Assembly: GCA_020249925.1 (NCBI GenBank)
Contig: JADCER010000010.1
Location: 124,001 to 188,000, forward strand
Direction of reading: 5' to 3'
DNA length: 64,000 nucleotides
Origin: Roseomonas sp.
Lineage (GTDB): Bacteria; Pseudomonadota; Alphaproteobacteria; Acetobacterales; Acetobacteraceae
This document shows positions 1 through 8,341 of the stretch, piece by piece (positions within the stretch are counted from its first letter, which is position 1; each line of letters starts with the position of its first letter). The position numbers and the translations under genes are program-made. The notes beneath the pieces were generated by a model that worked only from the letters and a program-made list of their open reading frames with translations, was not told the origin of the DNA and searched no databases.

Positions 1-336
1 GGCGCGGCGCAAAACCTCCCCATCCGCGGTGATCAGGATATAGGCGCCAAGGGGGGTCATGAGCGCGGCCGTACCGCCAATGGGCAGGATCACGCGCCTA
101 TCGGCATCCTTGAAGGCGCTGGGGAGCAATTGGATGGAAACGATCAATTCCATCAGCAGCATGACCGGCACCCCCGCCTTGGGGCCCCAGAGCACGGAAT
201 AGATCGGCGCCAGGATCACCGCCGTGCCAAAGCCGGCATAGCCGCGCATAAGGCCGGCAATGGCGGTGGCAAGGGCAGCGGCCAGCAGGCGCCAATCGGT
301 CAGCACCGGCAGGGCAGCATTGATCAGATCGGTCAT
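1..336 (-). CDS. TauE/SafE-family membrane permease, N-terminal part
   Basis: The reading frame enters from the left edge and starts at the ATG whose complement lies at 334-336, so only the first 112 residues are visible. The translation opens MTDLINAALPVL, continues with a Gly/Ala-rich membrane stretch (LMRGYAGFGTAVILAP) and a second one around MLLMELIVSIQLLP. It then reads LGAYILITADGEVLRR at the window edge. Together, the G(Y/F)AGFG region and the PLGAYIL turn resemble TauE/SafE sulfite or organic-anion exporters, which are inner-membrane proteins with about eight segments. Its start overlaps the stop of the upstream DUF3553 gene by four bases (ATGA), so the two are probably co-translated. 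The substrate cannot be inferred from this fragment. Confidence 0.75.
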   Translation of the reverse strand, partial: MTDLINAALPVLTDWRLLAAALATAIAGLMRGYAGFGTAVILAPIYSVLWGPKAGVPVMLLMELIVSIQLLPSAFKDADRRVILPIGGTAALMTPLGAYILITADGEVLRRA

Positions 337-515
337 CTTGCGGGCGTGGCCTCAATAATCAGGTCAATCAGCCGGGCATTGATCAATACCTTGCCGGCAT
401 GCTCGAAATTGACGGTGACGCGATCCCCCGCCACGGATTGGACCTGGCCCAGGCCCCAATCCGCTTCGGTCGGGTGGCGCACACGCATGCCAGGTTCTAT
501 CAAGGCCATCACCAT
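333..515 (-). CDS. DUF3553 family small protein
   Basis: A 60-residue protein beginning MVMALIEPGMRVRHP. The block PGMRVRHP, the segment DWGLGQVQSV and the run DRVTVNFEHAGKVLI are characteristic of DUF3553, a short beta-rich domain common in alphaproteobacteria and reminiscent of the CarD/SH3-like folds found in DNA-repair or transcription factors. The domain fills the whole protein. No function is established for stand-alone members. The stop overlaps the start of the TauE-like gene. The divergent chpT gene starts about 50 bases away, leaving a short shared promoter region. Confidence 0.8.
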   Translation of the reverse strand: MVMALIEPGMRVRHPTEADWGLGQVQSVAGDRVTVNFEHAGKVLINARLIDLIIEATPAR

Positions 516-567
516 CCACTTTCGTTCTTAATCACTCGCTAGGCTTAAGAGGATATTGTCCCACCCC

Positions 568-1215
568 ATGTCGCAAGTGAACCCTGAGCCTGATAGCGCC
601 GAAGGCGCCGATCTTCATCTGCGCCTCACCCGATTGATCGGGCTCAGGCTTTGCCATGATTTGGGCGGCTTGGCGGGTACCATCGGCAATGCGCTGGAAA
701 TGCTGAATGATGCCGGCGCGGAAGCGGCGGATCTGGCGGGAGAGGCCGCGGATATGCTGCGCCGGCGCCTGCTGCTGTGGCGTTCCGTGCTGGGCAGTGG
801 TGAAGCGCGTACCTTGGGCGCCGTGCTTGGCCTGCTGAAGGGCCAGATTGCCGGCGGGCGGGCGCATCTTGAAATCGGCGATTTGCCGGAAGAAACCCCG
901 CTTTCCGAAACCATGGTGCCCCTATTGCTGAGCGGGCTTTTGGTGGCCGGTGAGGCCTTGCCGCGTGGCGGCGTGGTGCGGCTTTCGGGCGATTTGCAGC
1001 GCGAGATCATGATTCTGCCCATCGGCGCTGCTGCCGCCTGGAGCCCTGTTGTGGTCCGCCATGCTGCTGGCGCCGCGCTGCCGGCCGAAATTTCCAGCCG
1101 CGACTCGCTGGCGCTTTGGCTTTGCGTCAGCGCGGGTGCCGCTGGCGTTTCACTGAACCTTGCCCTGCCGCCTGGTCAGGCCGCGGCCGCCTTGATTATG
1201 ACATTGCCAGCCTGA
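568..1215 (+). CDS. chpT: Histidine phosphotransferase ChpT-like
   Basis: About 215 residues. The N-terminal helix carries RLCHDLGGLAGTIGNALEML, matching the ChpT/DHp consensus in which the His of the CHDL motif accepts and passes on phosphate. The rest resembles a degenerate ATPase-like fold without clear ATP-binding boxes, as in ChpT. In Caulobacter, ChpT relays phosphate from CckA to CtrA and CpdR; here that role is inferred. Two starts are possible: a TTG at 556, only a few bases after an AAGAGGA box, and the ATG at 568 used here. The cheA operon follows 76 bases downstream in the same direction, so a shared transcript is plausible. Confidence 0.75.
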   Translation: MSQVNPEPDSAEGADLHLRLTRLIGLRLCHDLGGLAGTIGNALEMLNDAGAEAADLAGEAADMLRRRLLLWRSVLGSGEARTLGAVLGLLKGQIAGGRAHLEIGDLPEETPLSETMVPLLLSGLLVAGEALPRGGVVRLSGDLQREIMILPIGAAAAWSPVVVRHAAGAALPAEISSRDSLALWLCVSAGAAGVSLNLALPPGQAAAALIMTLPA

Positions 1216-1291
1216 ATCGCTCCTGGGCTTTACGCTTTATTCGCAAGCGCTCCGTCATAATCCCCGGACACGACGTTCCCCGGGGATGGTT

Positions 1292-3862
1292 ATGGACGAT
1301 TTGCTCGCTGATTTTCTCACCGAAACCCATGAAGGCCTTAGCGCGGTAGATGAGGCGCTGCTGCGCCTGGAACGCGCGCCGGATGATGCGCCGACACTCG
1401 CTGAGATTTTCCGGCAGGTGCATACCATCAAGGGAACTTGCGGCTTTCTTGGCCTGACGCGGTTGGAGAAAGTGGCGCATTCGGCGGAAACCATTCTGGG
1501 GCTTTACCGTGATGGCAGCCTGAAGGTCACACCCCAGGGCATTACGCTGATTTTCGCTGCGGTAGATGCCATTCGGCATATTGTGCTGGAACTGGAACAG
1601 CATGGTCAGGAACCGGAAGGCGATGACAGCGCCGTGATCGCGGCCCTGGATGCGACAGCGCGCGGCGAATCCGTCGTGCCGGCCCCAAGGCCAGAAGTGA
1701 AGGCGGAAGCGCCGGTTGAAGCCGCGCCGATCGCCGCCCCCATCGCCACCGCGGCGCCCACTGCGCCGCGCGCCCCAGAAGCACCGGCCGAAGCCCAGCA
1801 GGCCGAATCGGCCGCGGCGCAGCAGACGATTCGCGTTTCGGTCGAAGTGCTGGAAGATCTGATGACGCTGGTGAGTGAATTGGTGCTGACGCGCAATCAG
1901 CTCATGCAATTGGCGCGCGTTTCATCCGATAGCCAGATTTCGGTGCCCCTGCAGCGGCTTTCGCACATCACTTCCGAATTGCAGGAAGGTGTCATGAAGA
2001 CGCGCATGCAGCCTATCGGCAATGCCTGGGCGAAGCTGCCGCGCCTGGTACGCGATCTGGCCAATGAATTGGGCAAGAAAATTGATCTTGAGATGCGCGG
2101 GGCGGAGACCGAATTGGACCGCCAGGTGCTGGAACTGATCAAGGATCCGCTGACGCATATGGTGCGCAATAGCGGCGATCATGGCTTGGAAAAGCCCGCT
2201 GATCGTCGCGCGGCGGCCAAGCCGGAAACCGGGCGCATTCTGCTGAATGCCTATCATCAAGGAGGGCATATCATCATTGAAATCGGCGATGATGGTCGCG
2301 GCCTGCCGGTGGACAAGATTCGCGCCAAGGTGCTGGCCCAAGGCCTCGCGACCGAGGCCGAATTGGCGCAGATGAGCGAACATGACGTGCTGCGCTTCAT
2401 CTTCCGCCCGGGCTTTTCGACAGCGCAGCAAATCACCTCTGTCTCCGGCCGCGGGGTTGGGATGGATGTGGTGAAGACGAATATCGAACGCATTGGCGGC
2501 ACCATCGAATTGCGGTCAAAGGAAGGGCGCGGCACCACCTTCACCATCAAGATCCCGCTGACGCTGGCCATTGTCTCCGCACTCATTGTGCAGGCGGGCG
2601 GTGAGCGTTTCGCCATTCCGCAAATCGGCGTGGTGGAGCTGGTGCGTGTGGGTGATGAACATGAAGGCAGCACGCGCATTGAAATGATCAAGGATGCGCC
2701 GGTGCTGCGCCTGCGTGATCGCTTGCTGCCTTTGGTGTCGCTTTCTTCCCTGTTGCGGCTGCGTGATGCGCCGGTGGGTGATCTCAAGGGTTATGTTGTG
2801 GTGATGCAGGTGGGCGCCAATGTCTTTGGCATTGTGGTGGACCGCGTATTTGACACGGAAGAAATCGTGGTGAAGCCGGTGGCGCCCATCCTGCGCCACA
2901 TCACCATGTTCAGCGGCAATACCATTCTGGGCGATGGCAGCGTCATCATGATCCTGGATCCGAATGGCGTGGCGCGCGGCGCGGGCATTACCGCCGAAGG
3001 GCGTGCTGAGGATCAGCAGACCGTCACTGCCACTGGCGGCATCCGTTCGGATTCCAGCACATCGCTGCTGCTGTTCCGCGCCGGGGATCAGACGCCGAAG
3101 GCCGTGCCGCTTGGCCTGGTCGCGCGGCTTGAGGATATTCCGGTTGAACGCATCGAAATGTCGGGCGGCACGCCGGTGGTGCAGTATCGCGGCCAATTGA
3201 TGCCGATGGTGCCGATTGCCGGGCATTGGGAAGCGCCCGAATCCGGCCGCCAGGCGGTGCTGGTCTTCACCGAAGGTCAGCGCAGCATGGGGCTGATGGT
3301 GGATGAAATCCTAGATGTGGTCGAAGAACCATTGATCATTCAGCCTGGTTCGGATCGGCTTGGTTATCTGGGCAGCGCGGTGATTGCAGGGCGTGTCACG
3401 GATGTGATTGACACGGTCTATTGGCTTTCCCATGCGGGGGGCGATTGGTTCCGCGGTGATCGGAAATCATCTTCTTCCGCGCAAAAGCCGCGCCTTTTGC
3501 TGATTGATGACAGCCCCTTCTTCCGCCATCTGGTGGTGCCAGCACTTTCAGCTGCCGGCTTTGACGTGACCGCGGTGGAAAGCCCGGCCGAAGCGCTGCG
3601 CCTGCGCGATGCCGGCGTGGAATTCGAAGCGCTGATTTCCGATATCGAAATGCCGGAAATGGATGGGCTGAGCTTCGCCCGCAATGTCCGCGCATCGGGG
3701 GCCTGGATGCGCCTGCCGCTGGTGGCGCTTTCTTCGCGCGCGGAACCTGAAGATGTCTCGCGCGGGCGGGAAGCGGGCTTTACCGATTACGTCGCGAAAT
3801 ATGATCGGGATGCGCTGCTGTCTTCGCTGCACGAATGCCTGAGTTCACCGATTGCCGCCTGA
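1292..3862 (+). CDS. cheA: Chemotaxis histidine kinase CheA with C-terminal receiver domain
   Basis: About 856 residues. Domains in order: an Hpt domain with the phospho-accepting His near residue 44 in FRQVHTIKGTCGF; an Ala/Pro-rich linker (about 130-170) in place of a P2 domain; the dimerisation helices; a GHKL kinase domain with the N-box HMVRNSGDHGLE and G-boxes DDGRGL and GRGVGMDVV; two successive CheW-like domains; and a receiver domain from about residue 730 with the phospho-acceptor Asp near 784 in ISDIEMPEMDG. A GGGGA box at 1282-1286 favours the ATG at 1292 over that at 1286. It autophosphorylates and feeds CheY and CheB; the attached receiver may act as a phosphate sink. The cheW start lies 10 bases after the stop. 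Confidence 0.93.
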   Translation: MDDLLADFLTETHEGLSAVDEALLRLERAPDDAPTLAEIFRQVHTIKGTCGFLGLTRLEKVAHSAETILGLYRDGSLKVTPQGITLIFAAVDAIRHIVLELEQHGQEPEGDDSAVIAALDATARGESVVPAPRPEVKAEAPVEAAPIAAPIATAAPTAPRAPEAPAEAQQAESAAAQQTIRVSVEVLEDLMTLVSELVLTRNQLMQLARVSSDSQISVPLQRLSHITSELQEGVMKTRMQPIGNAWAKLPRLVRDLANELGKKIDLEMRGAETELDRQVLELIKDPLTHMVRNSGDHGLEKPADRRAAAKPETGRILLNAYHQGGHIIIEIGDDGRGLPVDKIRAKVLAQGLATEAELAQMSEHDVLRFIFRPGFSTAQQITSVSGRGVGMDVVKTNIERIGGTIELRSKEGRGTTFTIKIPLTLAIVSALIVQAGGERFAIPQIGVVELVRVGDEHEGSTRIEMIKDAPVLRLRDRLLPLVSLSSLLRLRDAPVGDLKGYVVVMQVGANVFGIVVDRVFDTEEIVVKPVAPILRHITMFSGNTILGDGSVIMILDPNGVARGAGITAEGRAEDQQTVTATGGIRSDSSTSLLLFRAGDQTPKAVPLGLVARLEDIPVERIEMSGGTPVVQYRGQLMPMVPIAGHWEAPESGRQAVLVFTEGQRSMGLMVDEILDVVEEPLIIQPGSDRLGYLGSAVIAGRVTDVIDTVYWLSHAGGDWFRGDRKSSSSAQKPRLLLIDDSPFFRHLVVPALSAAGFDVTAVESPAEALRLRDAGVEFEALISDIEMPEMDGLSFARNVRASGAWMRLPLVALSSRAEPEDVSRGREAGFTDYVAKYDRDALLSSLHECLSSPIAA

Positions 3863-3872
3863 GGAGGGGAAA

Positions 3873-4361
3873 ATGCAAAGCATCAGCGAAACCCAGCGTT
3901 CCAGCCCTGCCATCGCCGCGCTTGCCCTGGCGGAACGGGAAGATGACGTCTTTCTGACCCTGACGGTGGCCGGGCAGACCTGCAGCATTCCCGTGCTGCT
4001 GGTGCGCGATGTATTGGGGCCGCAGGCCATCACACCCATTCCGCTGGCACCGCCGGAAGTTGCGGGCGGGCTCAATTTGCGCGGGCGCATCGTGACAGCG
4101 ATTGATTTGCGCAAGCGCCTTGGCCTGCCTACCGCTGACAATGCCGTCAAGGCCATGAGCGTGGTGGTCGAACAGGGTGGTGAATTATACAGCCTGATCG
4201 TTGACCAGGTTGGTGAGGTTATTCCCCTGCCATCCGCGGGCATCTGCCCCAATCCGCCAACGCTTGATGCGCTGTGGCGTGATGTATCCCTCAGTGTTTA
4301 TCGCGAAGAAGACCGGCTGATTGTCATGCTTGATGTCGAACGTCTTCTCAATATCGGATGA
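3873..4361 (+). CDS. cheW: Chemotaxis coupling protein CheW
   Basis: 162 residues from the ATG at 3873, which is preceded by GAGGAGGGG overlapping the cheA stop. The protein is a single CheW (SH3-like) domain: the early strand VFLTLTVAGQTCSIPVLLVRDVL, LRGRIVTAIDLRKRLGL and YSLIVDQVGEVI are the usual CheW landmarks. CheW bridges the CheA P5 domain to the tips of methyl-accepting chemoreceptors at the inner membrane. No receptor gene is present in this cluster, so its receptor partners must be encoded elsewhere. The stop overlaps the cheY start by ATGA. Confidence 0.92.
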   Translation: MQSISETQRSSPAIAALALAEREDDVFLTLTVAGQTCSIPVLLVRDVLGPQAITPIPLAPPEVAGGLNLRGRIVTAIDLRKRLGLPTADNAVKAMSVVVEQGGELYSLIVDQVGEVIPLPSAGICPNPPTLDALWRDVSLSVYREEDRLIVMLDVERLLNIG

Positions 4362-4753
4362 TTGAAACCATGCAGAATCGCTCTTGCCTGATTGTGGACG
4401 ACAGCCCGGTGGTCAGGCGCGCCGCGCGGCGCATTGTGGAAGGCTTCGGCTTCACCGTGCGTGAAGCCAAGGATGGCGCCGAGGCGCTGGTTTCCTGCCG
4501 TACTGCCATGCCGGAAGCCGTATTGCTGGATTGGAACATGCCGGTCATGGATGGGCTGGAATTCCTCAAGCATTGTCGCGCGGAACATGGGCCATCCCAG
4601 CCGATTGTGGTGCTGTGCACCACGGAAGCGGGCATTGACCGCATTGTTGAAGCGCTCGCCGCCGGCGCGCAGGAATATATCATGAAGCCCTTCGATGCCG
4701 GCATCCTGCACGATAAATTCGTCCAGGCCGGCCTGCTTTCGGATGCGGCGTGA
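4358..4753 (+). CDS. cheY: Response regulator CheY
   Basis: 131 residues, a stand-alone receiver domain. The acidic pair in LIVDDSPVVRR, the phospho-acceptor Asp58 in VLLDWNMPVMDG, the Ser/Thr switch position in LCTTE and Lys110 in YIMKPF are all present. Phosphorylated CheY binds the flagellar motor switch. There is no output domain and the length is normal for CheY. The start overlaps the cheW stop (ATGA) and the stop overlaps the cheB GTG start, so translation is coupled throughout the operon. Confidence 0.92.
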   Translation: MIETMQNRSCLIVDDSPVVRRAARRIVEGFGFTVREAKDGAEALVSCRTAMPEAVLLDWNMPVMDGLEFLKHCRAEHGPSQPIVVLCTTEAGIDRIVEALAAGAQEYIMKPFDAGILHDKFVQAGLLSDAA

Positions 4754-5859
4754 GTTTTCCGGCACCCGCCACCACGACGGAACCAGTGCGTGTGATGCTG
4801 TGCGACGACAGCGCCGTACAGCGCGGCATCATGGCGCGCATTCTGGAAACCGATCCTGGCATCAAGATTGTCCATCGCGCCGGTGATGGTCAGGCCGCGC
4901 TGTCCGCGCTGGCAGTGACGAAGCCGCAAGTGGTGCTGCTTGATCTGGAAATGCCGGTCATGGATGGCATGACAGCGATACCGCTGATCCTGAAGCAGGC
5001 ACCAGGCACTGCGATTATCGTCGCGAGTGCATTGACACAGCGCGGTGCTGCGGCGGCCATGGCGGCCTTGCGCGCGGGGGCAGTGGATTACGTGCCAAAG
5101 CCGCAAGGGTCGTTGGGGGGCGCGGCAAGTCCCGTATTCCGGGATGAATTGATCGCCAAGGTGCAAGGCTGGGCGCGCATGCGGCGCAATCCGGCGCAAA
5201 GGCTGCGCCCGCCGCCACCCGCACCGATCAGCGCGCGGCCGATCTCACGCCCCATCGGCAAGCCCATGCTGCCGCCGCGCTTGCTTGCGGTGGGCAGTTC
5301 CACCGGCGGGCCACAAGCCTTGGCGGCCTTCTTCAAGCATCTCCGCCCGCTGCCGATCCCTGTCGCGATTGTGCAGCATATGCCGGCGGGCTTCACCACC
5401 ATGCTCGCCGATCATTTGGACAAGCTTGGCATCATGCCCTGTGCCGAAGCCAAAAATGGCGAAGTGATGCAGCCTGGGCGCATCTATCTTGCCCCTGGCG
5501 ATCATCATCTGATCGTTGAAGGCGGTGCGGGCGATACGCTCATCGCGCGGCTCGATACCGGGCCGCCGGTGAATTACTGCCGGCCCGCAGTGGACCCCAT
5601 GGTGCAAAGTGCTGCGCGCATTTGTTCCGGTCGCGTATTGGCGGTGATCCTGACCGGTATGGGGCAGGATGGGCTGGAAGGCTGTCGCGGCCTTGTCGCC
5701 AAGGGTGGCGCGGTTTTCGCGCAGGATGAAGCAAGCTCTGTGGTCTGGGGCATGCCGGGGGCGGTTTCACGCGCCGGCATCGCCAGCCTCCAATCACCGC
5801 CGGAAGTTCTGGCGGAACGGGTTCTCGAAATCTTCAAATTGCCAGGTACAAAACAATGA
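4750..5859 (+). CDS. cheB: Chemotaxis response regulator / glutamate methylesterase CheB
   Basis: 369 residues from a GTG start that overlaps the cheY stop. An N-terminal receiver domain (Asp65 in LLDLEMPVMDG, Lys in YVPKPQG) is joined by a Pro/Arg-rich linker (about 145-170) to a CheB methylesterase domain. The catalytic Ser184 lies in VGSSTGGPQAL, His210 in IVQHMPAGF and Asp307 in LTGMGQDGLEG. CheB removes methyl groups from, and deamidates, chemoreceptor glutamates and is activated by CheA phosphorylation. The next gene, cheR, supplies the opposing methyltransferase. Confidence 0.93.
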   Translation: MSFPAPATTTEPVRVMLCDDSAVQRGIMARILETDPGIKIVHRAGDGQAALSALAVTKPQVVLLDLEMPVMDGMTAIPLILKQAPGTAIIVASALTQRGAAAAMAALRAGAVDYVPKPQGSLGGAASPVFRDELIAKVQGWARMRRNPAQRLRPPPPAPISARPISRPIGKPMLPPRLLAVGSSTGGPQALAAFFKHLRPLPIPVAIVQHMPAGFTTMLADHLDKLGIMPCAEAKNGEVMQPGRIYLAPGDHHLIVEGGAGDTLIARLDTGPPVNYCRPAVDPMVQSAARICSGRVLAVILTGMGQDGLEGCRGLVAKGGAVFAQDEASSVVWGMPGAVSRAGIASLQSPPEVLAERVLEIFKLPGTKQ

Positions 5860-6683
5860 CCCCTGAATCCTTTCAATTCCTGACAGGCCTTGTGAAGGCA
5901 CGCTCTGGCATCGTGCTGAATACGGACAAGGCCTATATGTTGGATACGCGGCTTGCGCCCATCCTGAAGCGCGAAAGGCTGGTGTCCCTGGATGCGCTTG
6001 CGGGGCGGCTGCGCAACGCGCCTTCCCTGCCGCTCGCGACCGAGGTTGTGGAAGCGCTCACCACCAATGAAAGCTCCTTCTTTCGTGATGGCCGGCCCTT
6101 TGAGCATTTGCGCCAAGTGCTGCCTAAGCTGGCAGCTTCCCGCCCCGCGGGGCAGGCTTTGCGCGTTTGGTCGGCGGCGGCTTCCACGGGGCAGGAAGCC
6201 TATTCGGTGGCGATGATCGTCAATGAATTGGGGCCGGCATTGGGTGGGCGGCGTGTCGAAATCCTGGGCACGGATTTGTCGCGCGATGTGCTGGCGCGCG
6301 CACAGGAAGGGGTGTTTTCGCAATTCGAAGTGCAGCGCGGCCTGCCGGTGCAATTGCTGGTGAAGTATTTCAAGCCGGATGCAGGAAAGTGGCGCATTTC
6401 CGATGGGCTGCGCAGCATGGTGCGCTGGCAATGTTTCAACCTGCTGGAAAGCCCGGCCATTCTGGGCCGCTTCGACATCATCTTCTGCCGCAATGTGCTG
6501 ATCTATTTCGATGCGGCGACCAAGACTCAGGTGCTCGCCAATATCGCCAATCAATTGCAGCCGGATGGTTATGTCTATCTGGGTGGTGCGGAAACTGTGC
6601 TCGGCCTCACCACGCGGTTGGTGCCTAGCACGGGTGAGCGCGGGGCTTATGAATTGATGCGCTCGGCGGCGAAAGCCAGTTAG
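5856..6683 (+). CDS. cheR: Chemoreceptor methyltransferase CheR
   Basis: 275 residues overlapping the cheB stop by ATGA. An all-alpha N-terminal domain (FLTGLVKARSGIVL) precedes a SAM-binding Rossmann domain. Landmarks are TTNESSFFRD, the SAM-site region RVWSAAASTGQEAYSVAM, the segment GTDLSRDVLARA, and IFCRNVLIYFD near the C-terminal half. It methylates receptor glutamates for adaptation. It is the last gene of the cluster; three tandem palindromic repeats begin two bases after the TAG stop. No TPR extension is present. Confidence 0.93.
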   Translation: MTPESFQFLTGLVKARSGIVLNTDKAYMLDTRLAPILKRERLVSLDALAGRLRNAPSLPLATEVVEALTTNESSFFRDGRPFEHLRQVLPKLAASRPAGQALRVWSAAASTGQEAYSVAMIVNELGPALGGRRVEILGTDLSRDVLARAQEGVFSQFEVQRGLPVQLLVKYFKPDAGKWRISDGLRSMVRWQCFNLLESPAILGRFDIIFCRNVLIYFDAATKTQVLANIANQLQPDGYVYLGGAETVLGLTTRLVPSTGERGAYELMRSAAKAS

Positions 6684-6685
6684 GA

Positions 6686-6839
6686 GCATTTTCAAGCCAA
6701 GTGTCTTCACTTGGCGGCTCGGAAAATGCGACCAGATCAAGCATTTTCAAGCCAAGTGTCTTCACTTGGCGGCTCGGAAAATGCGACCAGATCAAGCATT
6801 TTCAAGCCAAGTGTCTTCACTTGGCGGCTCGGAAAATGC
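6686..6839 (+). repeat. Three tandem copies of the dispersed 44-bp palindromic repeat
   Basis: Three identical copies at 6686-6729, 6741-6784 and 6796-6839, with a period of 55 bases. Each begins GCATTTTCAAGCCAAGTG, has a 4-base loop (tctt), and ends with CACTTGGCGGCTCG and GAAAATGC. The copies are joined by the 11-base spacer gaccagatcaa. Outer stem GCATTTTC/GAAAATGC and inner stem GCCAAGTG/CACTTGGC pair around an asymmetric internal loop. Related copies occur at 19670, 28581, 28680, 34089 and 54306. The array lies between the convergent cheR and tldD genes, followed by an A5T6 tract near 6846-6856, so it may also end transcription. Confidence 0.95.
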
Positions 6840-6894
6840 GACCCCAAAAATTTTTTAGTGTGTCTCCGCTGAACGGATGTGAAGCGGGCGCGAA

Positions 6895-8322
6895 CTAAAC
6901 CGCGGTCCCACCCACCGTCAGCCCGGTCAGTTTCAAGGTCGGTTGGCCAACGCCAACCGGCACGCCCTGGCCCTGCTTGCCGCAAGTGCCAATGCCGGGG
7001 TCGAGCGCCATGTCATTGGCAACCATGCTCACCTTCGTCAGCGCATCCGGGCCATTGCCGATCAGTGTCGCACCCTTCACCGGCGCGCCGATCTTGCCGT
7101 TTTCAATCAGATAGGCTTCCGAAGCGCTGAAGACGAATTTGCCGGAGGTGATATCCACCTGCCCGCCGCCGAAATTCACCGCGTAAAGCCCGCGCTTCAC
7201 GCTACCCAAAACCTCTTCCGGCGTATGGGCGCCGCCCAGCATCACGGTATTGGTCATGCGCGGCATGGGGCTATGCGCATAGCTCTGGCGCCGGCCATTG
7301 CCGGTGGGTGCCACTCCCATCAGCCGGGCATTCTGCCGATCCTGCAAAAAGCCCACCAGGATGCCATCTTCAATCAGCGTGGTGCGCCCGCTTGGTGTGC
7401 CTTCATCGTCCACGGTCAGGCTGCCGCGCCGATCAGGCAGCGTGCCATCATCCACCACGGTCACACCCGGCGCCGCGATCCGCTGACCCAGCAGACCCGC
7501 GAAGGCTGAGGTTTTTTTGCGATTATAGTCGCCTTCCAGGCCATGGCCGATCGCTTCATGCAGCAAAATGCCAGGCCAACCGGGGCCAAGCACCACTTCC
7601 ATCTCTCCCGCCGGGGCGGGCACGCTGCCAAGGTTCACCAGCGCCTGGCGCAGGGCCTCATCCACGCCGCGCTTCCAGGCATCGCTACCCAGCACGCGGT
7701 CATAGGCAAAGCGCCCACCGGTGCCGAAGCTGCCGGTCTCCCGCCGATCCCCTTCCGCCACCACGACCGAGACATTGAAGCGCACGAGTGGGCGCAGATC
7801 AGCAAGCCGCTGCCCATCCGGGCGCAGGATCTGCACCGCCTGCCATTCCCCGGTGATGGAGGCCATGACCTGCACCACGCGCGGGTCTCTCGCCCGGGCA
7901 TAGGCGTCAATTTCCTGCAAGAGCGCGGTCTTGGCGGCGAAATCCATTTGCGTCAGCGGATTGGCATCAGTGTAAAGCCGCGCATTGGTGGCACGCGGCG
8001 CGATGTCCAAAGCCCCGCTATGGCCCTGGCGCACCGCCTTTACTGCGGCGGCAGCGCGCGACAACGCAGCGTCCGACAATTCCCCCGCATGGGCATAGCC
8101 CGCTGCCTCACCAGCTACAGCGCGCAGGCCAAAGCCCCGCGTCGCGTCGTAACTCGCGGAACGGATGCGGCCATCATCAATCGAAATCGCCTCGCTTTCG
8201 CGGTATTCCAGGAACAGCTCGCCATCCTCACAGCCCTGGGTCGCGTCGCGCAATTGGCGTTCGGCGCCGGCGCGGTCCAGCAGTGTGAAGAAAAGCTCAT
8301 CCGTGATGCCAAGCGCGTTCAT
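6895..8322 (-). CDS. tldD: Metalloprotease TldD
   Basis: 475 residues, the usual TldD length. The zinc-binding motif HEAIGHGLEGD lies near residue 257. The N-terminal region GRIRSASYDATRGFGLRAV and the C-terminal SGKFVFSASEAYLIENGKIG with the Gly-rich end match the TldD/PmbA family. TldD forms a heterodimer with TldE (PmbA) that degrades unfolded peptides in the cytoplasm and is known for maturing modified peptides and degrading CcdA. No tldE lies in this window. The gene is 19 bases downstream of ctaA on the same strand, so they may be co-transcribed. Confidence 0.93.
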   Translation of the reverse strand: MNALGITDELFFTLLDRAGAERQLRDATQGCEDGELFLEYRESEAISIDDGRIRSASYDATRGFGLRAVAGEAAGYAHAGELSDAALSRAAAAVKAVRQGHSGALDIAPRATNARLYTDANPLTQMDFAAKTALLQEIDAYARARDPRVVQVMASITGEWQAVQILRPDGQRLADLRPLVRFNVSVVVAEGDRRETGSFGTGGRFAYDRVLGSDAWKRGVDEALRQALVNLGSVPAPAGEMEVVLGPGWPGILLHEAIGHGLEGDYNRKKTSAFAGLLGQRIAAPGVTVVDDGTLPDRRGSLTVDDEGTPSGRTTLIEDGILVGFLQDRQNARLMGVAPTGNGRRQSYAHSPMPRMTNTVMLGGAHTPEEVLGSVKRGLYAVNFGGGQVDITSGKFVFSASEAYLIENGKIGAPVKGATLIGNGPDALTKVSMVANDMALDPGIGTCGKQGQGVPVGVGQPTLKLTGLTVGGTAV

Positions 8323-8341
8323 GGGCTATCTACCTCGAAGA

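Noticed and set aside
1261..1286. Inverted repeat TCCCCGG / CCGGGGA overlapping the cheA ribosome site
   Set aside because: A short GC palindrome is common at this base composition and nothing else supports regulation.
5574..6740. A 388-residue antisense frame across cheB and cheR
   Set aside because: Both sense genes have intact catalytic residues and the antisense product has no recognisable fold.
6686..6839. Regular 55-base tandem repeats that could be taken for a CRISPR array
   Set aside because: The spacers are identical 11-base sequences, no cas genes are near, and the unit recurs singly elsewhere.
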